Below, in pieces: positions 1 to 7,606 of a stretch of 16,266 bases of DNA. Under the pieces are notes generated by a model. It saw only the letters and a list, made by a program, of their open reading frames with translations. It searched no databases and was not told the origin of the DNA. How positions within the stretch are numbered: position 1 is the stretch's first letter; each line of letters starts with the position of its first letter. A program made the position numbers and the translations under genes. Source of the DNA: Podochytrium sp. JEL0797 (lineage: Eukaryota > Chytridiomycota > Chytridiomycetes > Chytridiales > Chytriomycetaceae); the NCBI GenBank assembly GCA_027596195.1, contig JADGJG010000578.1:1-16266 (forward strand). Reading direction: 5' to 3'.

Positions 1-186
1 GGTGGTATCTCGTGGGCCTTGAACGGATTCGTGTTCACTGGCGAGAAGGCCTTGACCTCCAGAACTCAATTCTGGGTCATGGTCATCCCCTGTGCCATCT
101 CGTGTGTCTTCTTTGCCCTCTTCACCAAGACCTTTGTCAAAGACACCACTGACGAGTCGACTGAGGTTGTTGCTGAGAAGCAGTAA
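1..186 (+). CDS. C-terminal end of a multipass membrane protein, probably a transporter (5' end outside window)
   Basis: An open frame from base 1 to a TAA at 184-186 encodes the last 61 residues of a protein whose start lies outside the window. Seen: a hydrophobic stretch with Trp and Gly at the start, a short polar loop, then a clear membrane helix (about residues 24-42 of the fragment, reading VMVIPCAISCVFFALF), and a short acidic, hydrophilic tail ending AEKQ. A last helix followed by a charged cytosolic tail is common in solute transporters such as the major facilitator superfamily, but too little is present to name a family. The same tail recurs twice in inverted orientation (8878-8980 and 16166-16266) with identical predicted residues, so this belongs to a duplicated gene. 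An AATAAA at 234-239 lies about 50 nt past the stop and is a likely polyadenylation signal. Confidence 0.7.
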   Translation, partial: GGISWALNGFVFTGEKALTSRTQFWVMVIPCAISCVFFALFTKTFVKDTTDESTEVVAEKQ

Positions 187-414
187 GCTGCTGTTTGTTG
201 CGACTCGTATGCAGTGTTGGATTTAGACTATAGAATAAATTGAACTTGTATATCCTATTATTTATCGTTATCTGCTCATGGAATGTTGATGGAATAGAGA
301 ATTTTTAAAAAGGCGCGCTCTTGAAAAATGATCTTGGAAAAATGAACCTCAAGCAGCCGAAATAAGCCAATTCGAATTTGATAAACCCTCAGAATCGGTA
401 AGTCGTTTGCGGGG
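84..414 (+). repeat. Inverted repeat arm (membrane-protein tail plus 3' flank), left copy
   Basis: This stretch is the reverse complement, with a few substitutions, of 8610-8980 and of 15898-16266. It contains the last 33 codons of the membrane protein, its 3' UTR and about 170 nt beyond. It is 331 nt against 371 nt in the inverted copies; the 40-nt difference is exactly the tandem 40-mer present only in the inverted copies. Homology stops at the GGGG near 411-414, just upstream of the glycosyltransferase promoter. Differences from the other copies, such as ctgctg versus ctgttg after the stop codon, show that this arm is older than the two-fold tandem repeat. Confidence 0.85.
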
Positions 415-487
415 GTCTCACGCGCATATGTGTTTCGGCTCTTGTGTTGCGCCCGACTTACGATTTTTTTCCTGACAATTCTTGACG
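187..487. other. Intergenic: membrane-protein 3' UTR and glycosyltransferase upstream region
   Basis: No gene seen. The first part holds a likely polyadenylation signal (AATAAA, 234-239) and AT-rich 3' sequence shared with the inverted copies. From about 415 the sequence is unique to this place and, by position, carries the promoter and leader of the glycosyltransferase at 488. A pyrimidine-rich run (ttttttcctg, about 465-476) lies just ahead of the start codon. No TATA box convinced me. Confidence 0.5.
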
Positions 488-1674
488 ATGCAAATTCGTC
501 CATCCGTTCGAATCGCTTCAATCGCTATTGCGCTCGTCCTCTCCACATGCTATCTTGTCTACAGATCAGAAATTCTCCCTCTCAGCACGGCGACCTCCAT
601 TCCATCAGAACCCCCCCTCTACAGCCTCACGACACGAATCCGTGAACCCATCGACGGAAAATATGACTACACGTTCGCAGCAAATTCAACAGGCTGCCCA
701 ACTCCCATGCATGCGCTGATTGGTATCATGACCACAACGTCTACCCAAAGCACCATCAATCGGCAATACCTCCGCTCCTCTTACGCGACGCGAAACAAAC
801 AAATCGCAAACCCACTCGAAAGGTTCGAATTCAAGTTCGTCTACGGAGCCGGACGCAACGAGGAAGAAGTCGAAGCACGCGCGTTCGAAAGCGTCTTGTT
901 TCCAGACGACACTGTCATTCTGGATATCCCAGAGAACATGGACAACGGCAAAACTTTCCATTGGTTGAGGATGTCCCGCAAGTTTTTGTATACGCGGCAT
1001 CCCAAAGATCTCGACGCGTATTGCAGTCGGTTCAATTTTGTCGGGAAGGGGGACGACGACACCATTATTCACGTTCCGCGGCTCTCGAGATTTTTCCAGA
1101 CTGTCTCTACGACACAGCTCAACTATATTGGAACTTATGACATGGGATACATGACGGGACTCCTGTACTTGCTTTCTTCCCCACTCACTGAATACATCAC
1201 GGTCGCGGATCATGAGTGGTCCAATGCGAACAAAGTTGGATACGAGGATAGAGTCACCGGCAATTTGATTCAGCACACTGAATTGAAAGTGAACAATGTG
1301 TATTCAGTCAAAAAAATGCATGACCATTACGACAGTCCGAATTGGGACGTTGGGTTCACAACGTTTGAAACCATGGCTTTGCATTGGAATCACGATATTT
1401 ATCATTTTTTGAAAGGGTTCAGGGACTTGTATGGGTCGGATGGGTGAGTGTTTTTGCGCATGTTTTCGAATCGGGGTCTCTAACATTATTTCTTTCAATT
1501 CGCAGTGTGGACACGGAGGAAGCCGTTATGCGATTCATCAAAGATAAAGGGTATCTCCTGGATCCCGAAGATTTGGAATCTATCCTCAAAGAATTCCGGG
1601 GTGCTTACGAACGTATTTGGAGGGATGATGTTCATTGGTTGGATAACCAGTTGCGACAAAAAATGAAAAATTAG
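488..1674 (+). CDS. GT31-type glycosyltransferase (beta-1,3-galactosyltransferase-like), type II membrane protein
   Basis: Two exons, 488-1443 and 1506-1674, joined across a 62-nt intron (donor GTGAGT, acceptor TTCGCAG), give 374 residues. Without splicing the frame stops at 1445-1447. The start is the ATG at 488; a TTG two codons upstream is in frame but is an unlikely start in a eukaryote. Seen: a short basic N-terminus, a single signal-anchor helix (about residues 9-25), a stem, then a catalytic domain with ALIGIMTT, an R-x-x-YLRSSYA helix, a GKGDDDTIIHV segment (Asp189-191, the metal/UDP-sugar DxD-like motif) and GYEDRVTG (Glu253-Asp254, matching the family's ED-V motif). Known for the family: Golgi enzymes that transfer galactose or N-acetylglucosamine from UDP-sugars in beta-1,3 linkage. 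The acceptor cannot be read from sequence. The last 11 codons recur at 8981-9016, the edge of the tandem repeat. Confidence 0.82.
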
Positions 1675-1893
1675 ATATTTTAAAGACGATTTATCGGCAT
1701 GAAGCACTCGATTACTTTTTGCAATATCTCCTTTCAATCTTCCATTCTCTCCATACCTACTCGCGTTTTGAGGGCACAGTAGTTTTTCCTCCCCATTTGT
1801 TGAGCAATTTGAATCGTGATTTCTGGGATGTCTGTCGAGTCGCGTTTGAACGGCTGATGGTTGCGGGCAAGTTTCTTATTATATTAGATTTTT
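1675..1893. other. Intergenic: glycosyltransferase 3' UTR and tail of the F-box-like gene
   Basis: I see no supportable gene. It follows the glycosyltransferase stop and meets the 3' end of the F-box-like gene on the other strand, so it must hold two converging 3' ends. Copy 2 (9017-9222) carries several substitutions and an in-frame-breaking 2-nt insertion here, which argues against a coding role on either strand. Confidence 0.5.
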
Positions 1894-2415
1894 TTAATGT
1901 AACAACAACCAAACAAAGACACAACACACCACCAACTCCAACCCACCAAATTCTCCACCACAACAAGCAATACGATCCCCCAATTCCTCCACAAACGCGC
2001 CAAACCCGGCTTCGCGAACTCCAATTTTCACAGGGGCCTCCAACGCGCGCCGTCGCAGTGACAAGACCTCAAACTGTTTGGTCCGCAACAACTGATTGAA
2101 TTGCATCGAAAGTGCGCGGAATCGCAAAACTTGCGTCCGCGGAATCCACAACAGGATCCGCGTCACCAACTCGCGCGGGAGGTCCGTGATTCGAGTGTGG
2201 AATTTGCGCAACGGGTTTTGAAGTAGTTGAAAGTGTCTGGTGGTCTGAAGATGGAAGATATCACAGTCGGAGGATAGTTTGGCGAGGGATGCGAAGGCTG
2301 CCGTGTCGGAAGCAACGAGTTGACGTTCAAGGGAGGCGAATCGTGCGTTCACTTGGATGGCAAATTCGTTTTGTTGAGCTTGAATGCTCTGCAGCAGTGA
2401 AATGATGGCGTCCAT
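1894..2415 (-). CDS. Short F-box-like protein, copy 1
   Basis: A 173-residue open frame. Residues about 1-35 (MDAIISLLQSIQAQQNEF and following) resemble a coiled coil. They match the N-terminus of the two longer F-box/LRR loci nearby, including the shared LLQSIQxQ and EFA. Residues about 75-110 contain the F-box-like segment ITDLPRELVTRILLWI then RFRALS, with the Leu-Pro-x-Glu-Leu pattern expected of a helix that binds Skp1. No leucine-rich repeats follow; after a TKQFEVLSL segment, homologous to TKHFAVINL in the paralogue, the last 30 residues turn Cys/Val/Leu-rich and look poorly constrained. It may be a truncated relative of the LRR genes or a young short gene. Copy 2 stays open but has about eight amino-acid changes, so the frame is kept while the sequence drifts. 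Function as an SCF substrate adaptor is inferred only from the F-box. Confidence 0.5.
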   Translation of the reverse strand: MDAIISLLQSIQAQQNEFAIQVNARFASLERQLVASDTAAFASLAKLSSDCDIFHLQTTRHFQLLQNPLRKFHTRITDLPRELVTRILLWIPRTQVLRFRALSMQFNQLLRTKQFEVLSLRRRALEAPVKIGVREAGFGAFVEELGDRIACCGGEFGGLELVVCCVFVWLLLH

Positions 2416-2480
2416 TTCGGGAGTGATAGCAGAAATGAATTTGATGAAGCGCAGTCATCGAATGACGAGTATCAACCCAC

Positions 2481-2507
2481 ATGCCCCCATGCCCCCCACC
2501 CCCCCCC
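2481..2507. repeat. Poly-C tract (C5, C6 and C9 runs)
   Basis: Runs of five, six and nine C separated by AT or A lie between the short F-box gene and the 3' end of the LRR pseudogene. The run lengths are identical in copy 2 (ending near 9839), which is notable for a slippage-prone tract. Confidence 0.9.
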
Positions 2508-2577
2508 AAATTTGAAACAAACTTTATCAGGCAGCGGTTATAATTATTTTTGTTTACTGAAAAACGACACGAATTTA

Positions 2578-3594
2578 TTATTGCCTCCAAAATCTCCAGT
2601 CGAAGTCGCAACTCAACCCGCCATAGTCATCAACACTGCACTCAATCAAATTCTCCAGAAGCAGCATTTCCAGTGGAATAGGACCAGAAAACGCATTGTT
2701 TTCGATATAGAGGGTGTCCAATTTCCTCAGGTTGCCCACAGTGGTTGGAATTGCGCCACTGAGTCCATTCTCGGACAGATTGAGCAACCTCAACTCCACC
2801 AACTCTCCCAATTCTGGAGGAATCTCTCCAATGAGCCGATTCAGTTGCAGATTGAGCAGCTCCAGCTTCACCAGGCTGTAAGAAGTCCGATTTCGACAGG
2901 GATCCTCCCACTCAGTAGATTTTCCGAGAGGTTGAGTTCATTGAGGGATCCCAGAAGCCCAATCTGTACAGGAATGGATCCTCGCAGTCCACACTCCGAC
3001 AAATCCAACTCGGTCAGAGCAGAACACAATCCGATCGCAGCAGGAATTCGGAAATGAGGGACGTTGTCGGCTCTCCAGAGTGTTTCCCAATCTTCCTGAC
3101 CATGCCACCAACACATCTGCGTCACTCCTTTCAATCGGGATCCGACAAAAACCTCCTGGAATGAAGGCGGTCCGAGGAAAAGAACTTGTTCGAGATACGA
3201 CATGACATGAGCGTTCAACACCAAGAGTTCAGGTGACGGCGGGAAGCGACTCAGATTGATAACGGCAAAGTGCTTTGTAGTCAAGATGGCCAGACGAGAC
3301 TCGCCGATACTTGAAGACCTGCGTGGGACAGGTCCACGACAGAATTTGAATCAAAACCTCGCGGGGAACGTCGGACAACCGAGTATAGAATTCGAGGTGG
3401 GGGTTGTGGAGTTTTTGGAGTTGCTTTGCGTTGTTGGCGAGGACCAGCGAGTTGACAGCCATCGAGTGGCTCGTGGAGTCGAGTGACTCAGTGAATGTTT
3501 TCTCCATGCAGGAAAGGCGGCCATCGGTGCCGGTAGCAAATTCATTCAGCTGCGTTTGGATGCTTTGGAGAAGGGTGGGGACCGAGGACTTCAT
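2578..3594 (-). pseudogene. F-box/leucine-rich-repeat protein pseudogene (minus strand), copy 1
   Basis: Three overlapping frames read as one protein broken twice. Frame 1, from the ATG at 3592-3594, gives a coiled-coil-like N-terminus (LLQSIQTQLNEFAT), then an F-box-like segment (RLSDVPREVLIQILSW, FKYRRVS). Near 3279-3292 it lacks 8 nt found in the plus-strand paralogue and shifts frame. Frame 2 continues with TKHFAVINLSRF, a spacer (LEQVLFLGPPSFQEVF) and the first repeats (LTELDLSECGLRGSIP). A second shift near 2871-2885 leads to frame 3, with repeats LxLxxNxLxGxIPxxxGxL to the C-terminal cap GLSCDFDWRFWRQ. About five 23-25-residue repeats of the GxIP class are visible. Intact, it would be an SCF-type substrate receptor by domain content. 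No GT-AG intron explains the shifts. An AATAAA overlaps the stop. Both copies share the same lesions, so inactivation predates the duplication, unless the shifts are assembly errors. Confidence 0.7.
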
Positions 3595-3810
3595 CGGTTA
3601 GTGGTGGTGCGCAGTTTGCGAAGGGTTTCGATGCTTTTGGGCGAGTTTTCAAAAACAAACAAATGGCGAGTGCAAAGCAACTGTTGTTCCGGGATTCGTT
3701 TTCTAATTTCCCGTATATGTAACGAATGAGTTGCGTTGACATGCAGTGAAGCAATTAACGCGTTTTGTCGAAATCCAAAACGCGCACCCGAAACAAAAAA
3801 ACAAAAAAAA
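3595..3810 (+). promoter_or_regulatory. Divergent intergenic promoter with paired ACGCG sites, copy 1
   Basis: These 216 nt separate the start codons of the minus-strand F-box/LRR locus and CDH1. An inverted pair, CGCGTTTTG (3759-3767) and CAAAACGCG (3776-3784), sits about 30-50 nt upstream of the CDH1 ATG. The left one overlaps a full ACGCGT (3758-3763), the MluI cell-cycle box bound by MBF/Mbp1-type factors in fungi. Control of an APC/C activator by a G1/S factor is plausible but inferred. An A-rich leader (AAACAAAAAAACAAAAAAAA) runs into the start codon. Confidence 0.45.
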
Positions 3811-6352
3811 ATGGACCCGTTCTACGCGCGCCACGTTGAGCGTTTCGTTGAGAAAAGCAAACGAAGGCGAAAGAGAGAGGCCGAGCATGCCGCAAGGAAG
3901 TCGATGAAGGATTCAGCCTCAGTGAAGCAGGGCGAAACAGACAAACCAATCGAAGGAAGCACAACCCACGAGGACAAAGAGGTAGTCGATCCATCCCACG
4001 CTGCATGCAGATCACCTGTTGACAAGAGGCCCAAGTGGGGCGAGCGGTGAGTGTGATTTGTTTTTATTTTATTTTTATTTTATTTAATTTCTTTATAAGC
4101 GCCATCGCTGTCTCCACTTCCGCCTCTCGCCTCGCCTTTTCTCTCGCGACAGAGCCCAGACTCACACAAGCGCCCCTGCCCACCAAAGACTCGCAAACTG
4201 ACTTTGAGCACTCTCTCTACTTGCACACGCTCCACTCTGAAGCGCTGGGGGCCGCTGCCTCGCTTTTGCTGCACGGCACCACGCCCACGAAGGCAAGCGC
4301 GCACTTGTTTTCTCTGCCGACGACGCCCGCGTCGAAACACGGCTCGCGCATCCAGTCCTTCAACGCACTTTCTGTTTCAAACGAATTATTCCCAAACACC
4401 ATTTCGACTGATTTGTGTCTTGTTTCGCCGTCGAGACGCGTTTCCATTTCGAATACGACGCCGCGGGCGAGGGTCACTCCTGTCAAGTCAAAGAATGAGT
4501 CGCTGTTGCAGTTTGCACAGTCGCCGTCGAGGCGCGTCTTGTTTCCTAATGCTGCCACGCCAAGGGCGAGTGCGGCTTCGAATTTGAATCCGAGTGCGAG
4601 TGCGAGTGCCATGAGCCCAAGCCCCTCTGCAACAGGCTCCCGCCCAACCTCAACCCCCTACATCTCCCACCTCCCCACAAACACCAACCCCACCACCATC
4701 ACCCACTCACCCTCCACTATCATTCCCCCATACACACCCCCACACCCCAACCCATCCACAACAAACTATACCCAATACATCGAATCAACCCTCCACCTCA
4801 ACCCCTTCCCTTTCACCACCCACCTCCTCGCCCTTGCTGCCCGCTCGCGTCCGAGGTCGATTGCGAAATCGCCGTACAAGGTGCTCGATGCGCCGGAATT
4901 GCAGGACGATTTTTATTTGAATTTGGTGGATTGGTCGAGTTTGAATTGCTTGGGGGTCGGGTTGGGGAGTTGTGTGTATTTGTGGGATGCATCCAGTTCG
5001 AGGGTGACCAAGTTGTGTGATTTGAGTGTTCCTGGTATGGTTGCGGGACAGACTCCCCAGGGGGATACGGTCACTTCGGTTTCTTGGAATCCAACGGTAT
5101 GTGCGAGTGAAGCGAGCAAGCGCGCAACGGGGCGTTTCGACGCCCAGCGTCGATGGCAGAGAGTGAGCGAAGCGAACAAGGAATGCAGAGGCAAAGAGCG
5201 AGCAGGCGGCAAGCGCGCCACGTCGATGGCAGAGAGTGAATTAACGAGGGAGCGAAGCGAACGAGAAAGGCCGAGGCAAAGAGCGGTGCGGCGCGACGCG
5301 ACGCGTAGCGTCGAAATGTCTGTCGAATGTCGGGAGTGAGCGAAGCGAACAAGAAAAGTCGAAGCGAAAAGCGAGCACGCAGTAAGCGCGTGCGTGCAAA
5401 TTACGTGCCAACGCACAAATGCCAACCCACACACACACACACACACGCGCTCAACAATTCATTCTTCAAATCAAAAACAGGGCACCCTCATCGCCATCGG
5501 CACCAACAAAGGCCTTCTCCAAATCTACGACGCCCCCACCTCCACCCACCTCCACACACTCTCCGGCCACGAATCCCGCATCGGATCCCTCGCTTGGACC
5601 TCCCCAACCCAACTTACCACGGGCTCTCGCGACCGCTACATCTGTCTCCGCGATCTCAACGCCGGTGGATCTCACGCAACAGGAATCACGGACCGACTTC
5701 AAGCTCATCGACAAGAAGTCTGCGGGTTAAAATGGGCGCAACATCCCACACCGGACAAATACCTCGCCTCCGGCGGAAACGACAACAAACTCCTCCTCTG
5801 GGACCGCACCATGCTCCACACCCCTCTCCACACCTTCAAAGACCACCAAGCCGCGGTAAAAGCCATCGCGTGGAGCCCGCACCGCAACGGACTCTTGGCG
5901 AGTGGCGGAGGAACCGCGGACCAGCACATTCGGTTCTGGAACACGCGGGTCGGGGAGGCGTTGGGCGGGTTGAATACGCAGAGTCAGGTGTGTAATTTAG
6001 CGTGGAGTTTGGAAGCGGATGAGGTGGTTAGTACGCATGGGTTTAGTCAGAATCAGGTTGTTGTGTGGAAGGTTTCGAATGGGGTTGATGGGAAGGTGAG
6101 GAAGTTTTTGTTTGTTGTGTTTTTGAGCTAGGAATTCATTCTTTTTGCTCCCCGTTTTTACAGACCCCGCAGTTGAGTTCGCTGGCCACGTTGACAGGAC
6201 ACACGATGCGTGTGTTGTACCTCGCCGTGTCTCCCGACAATCAAAATATTGTAACGGGCGCTGGGGACGAAACGCTACGTTTTTGGAGCGTGTTTGGAAA
6301 AAGCCAGCGCAAAGAAGTGACGGAGGTTGGGAATGAACTGATGGTGCGTTGA
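3811..6352 (+). CDS. CDH1: Cdh1/Fizzy-related WD40 activator of the anaphase-promoting complex, copy 1
   Basis: Four exons (3811-4046, 4100-5096, 5481-6095, 6164-6352) give 678 residues. All introns are GT-AG; all but intron 2 (384 nt) are short. Seen: a basic nuclear-localisation-like run KSKRRRKR (15-22); a long Ser/Pro-rich linker with CDK-type sites SPSR (188), TPVK (205) and SPSR (220); then the conserved KVLDAPELQDDFYLNLVDWSS (from 339) and seven WD40 blades, including GSRDR, HRQEVCGLKW, LASGGNDNKLLLW, SGGGTADQHIRFWNT and VTGAGDETLRFW. These signatures fit Cdh1 better than Cdc20. Known role: recruits D-box/KEN substrates to the APC/C in late mitosis and G1, and is inhibited by CDK phosphorylation. 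Oddities: the C-box position reads ERAIAVS rather than DRFIPxR; an extra loop of about 9 residues follows CDLSVPG; the C-terminus ends Val-Arg rather than Ile-Arg. Confidence 0.93.
5097..5480 (+). repeat. Repeat-rich intron 2 of CDH1, copy 1
   Basis: A 384-nt intron (GTATGT donor, AAAACAG acceptor), six to seven times longer than its neighbours. It contains the 20-mer gagtgagcgaagcgaacaag at 5161-5180 and 5334-5353, a close variant at 5246-5265 and a looser one at 5101-5120. The 19-mer cgtcgatggcagagagtga occurs at 5148-5166 and 5221-5239. Two small hairpins are visible: GGGCGT-TTCG-ACGCCC (5130-5145) and CGACGC-GTA-GCGTCG (5299-5313). It ends in a CA microsatellite. It reads as a degenerate minisatellite or an inserted repeat inside an intron. 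Confidence 0.8.
5428..5446. repeat. (CA)n microsatellite, copy 1
   Basis: Nine CA units plus one C within CDH1 intron 2. The length is the same in copy 2 (12760-12778). Confidence 0.95.
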
Positions 6353-6588
6353 TTTTTTGGCTTTGTTTGTGAGTGATGGAAGGAAGGGGAGGGTGGGATG
6401 CTTGGAGAGCAGGGTTATCATTTTTAGCAGTTTTTTTTTGTTTTTTGTTTGCTGTGACGCTGCGACGAGGCCTTTTGTTTTCAGTATAATTTATAGATCG
6501 TTGAGTTGGTGGGTATATCATATTCGTGTTCGTTTTGTGGGTGGAAAAACAATCGAATTTATTTCTGCCGAAAACGCAAATTGATACC
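6353..6588. other. Intergenic between CDH1 and FAHD1, copy 1
   Basis: 236 nt with no gene seen. A G-rich patch (about 6380-6412) is followed by long T runs (about 6420-6480), and it must contain the CDH1 3' end and the FAHD1 promoter. Copy 2 differs by two substitutions and one inserted A in the G-rich patch. Confidence 0.5.
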
Positions 6589-7409
6589 ATGTCACTCCCG
6601 TCTCTCGCCTCGTTCCCACAGTGGGGCCGCAAGATTGTCGCCATTGGACGCAACTACGCGTGAGCAACAGCCACCTGTAACCTCAATTAAAAGCTTACTA
6701 ATCCGTTCTCAGCGAACACGCCAAAGAACTCGGCAACGCCGTCCCCACGACCCCCTTCTTCTTCCTCAAACCCCCCTCCTCCTACACCACAACCCCGCAC
6801 ATCGAAATCCCGCGCTCCACAACCGTCCACCACGAAATCGAACTCGCCGTTGTCATTTCCACAACCGCAAGAGACATTCCCGCTGCGGATGCGATGCGCC
6901 ATGTGGCAGGGTACGCGCTTGCGATTGATTGCACTGCGAGGGATTTGCAGGAGGAAGCGAAGCGGGCGGGGAGGCCGTGGTCGATGGCGAAGGGGTTTGA
7001 TACGTTTACGCCGGTGGGGGAGTTGATTCCGAAGGGGATGGTGGAGGATCCGCATGCGTTGGAGTTGTGGTTGAGTGTCAATGGGGTTGTTAAGCAGGTG
7101 ACAACACGTGTGTGAGTTTGTGTGATTTGATTGCTAACCAAAACCCCCGCACGCGCAACACAGAACGGCCCAACAAGCGACATGATCTTCAACATCCCGC
7201 ACCTCATCTCCCACGTGTCTTCCATCATGACGCTGGAACGCGGCGACGTGATTCTCACGGGAACTCCGGCGGGGGTGGGACCTATGGTTCCCGGGGACGT
7301 GGTGACGTGTGGAGTGAGAAAGGCTGGGGCGGCGAGTGATATTTTTAATATGGAGTTGAAGGTGGTGGAGCGACCTGGGGTTGGGGTGTATGGAAATGGG
7401 CGGTTTTGA
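6589..7409 (+). CDS. FAHD1: FAHD1-like acylpyruvase / oxaloacetate decarboxylase (fumarylacetoacetate hydrolase family), copy 1
   Basis: Three exons (6589-6659, 6713-7097, 7164-7409) give 233 residues, close to the usual FAHD1 length. Introns are 53 and 66 nt; the first has TTACTAATC, a good branch site, near 6695. Seen: [17 protein letters not shown] with His26 and Glu29 (HxxE, the lid residues in the family); [10 protein letters not shown] with metal ligands Glu65 and Glu67; [13 protein letters not shown] with Asp96; [15 protein letters not shown] with Lys117; and [14 protein letters not shown] near the C-terminus. All expected catalytic and Mg/Mn-binding residues are present. Known role: hydrolyses acylpyruvates and decarboxylates oxaloacetate, in mitochondria in animals. 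I see no obvious targeting presequence. It follows CDH1 on the same strand 236 nt downstream, which need not mean co-regulation. Confidence 0.92.
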
Positions 7410-7606
7410 GGGGTTTGATTTTGTTTTTTTTGGTGGTGGTGGAGCAATGGTATGGAGGGTGGAGAGAAAAGAGGGGGTGCGGGTGGTCGCGTTTTGTGTG
7501 CGAAAAGCCGGTGTCTCACAAAACCGTTACAACTTTGGGTTGGGGGGGTTGACTTGGGCGTTTGCCGTGGAGAAAAGGTGTCCGCAAACTGCGCACCACC
7601 AAAGCG

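Noticed and set aside
686..1276. Minus-strand open frame of 196 codons inside the glycosyltransferase
   Set aside because: Shadow of the GT31 catalytic domain, with no recognisable domain of its own.
1719..2099. Plus-strand frame with a protein-like stretch (NLNRDFWDVCRVAFERLM)
   Set aside because: The 2-nt insertion in copy 2 breaks it and it runs antisense into the F-box-like gene; no domain recognised.
2512..3057. Plus-strand open frame of 181 codons opposite the LRR pseudogene
   Set aside because: It is the antisense of the leucine-rich repeats; its Leu/Gln/Ser pattern is that of a mirrored LRR, and the other strand shows clear domain motifs.
3229..3594. The F-box part of the minus-strand locus as a separate 121-residue gene
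   Set aside because: Its C-terminal end reads the conserved TKHFAV segment in the wrong frame, so it is the broken front half of the F-box/LRR gene rather than a gene of its own.
5035..5060. Possible mini-intron explaining the extra loop after CDLSVPG in CDH1
   Set aside because: GTATGG...CCCCAG would be only 26 nt, shorter than any intron here, and its removal would shift the frame; an in-frame loop insertion is simpler.
5327..5995. Plus-strand frame of 222 codons over CDH1 intron 2 and exon 3
   Set aside because: Out-of-frame reading of WD40-coding sequence, His/Pro/Arg-rich as expected from shifted C-rich codons.
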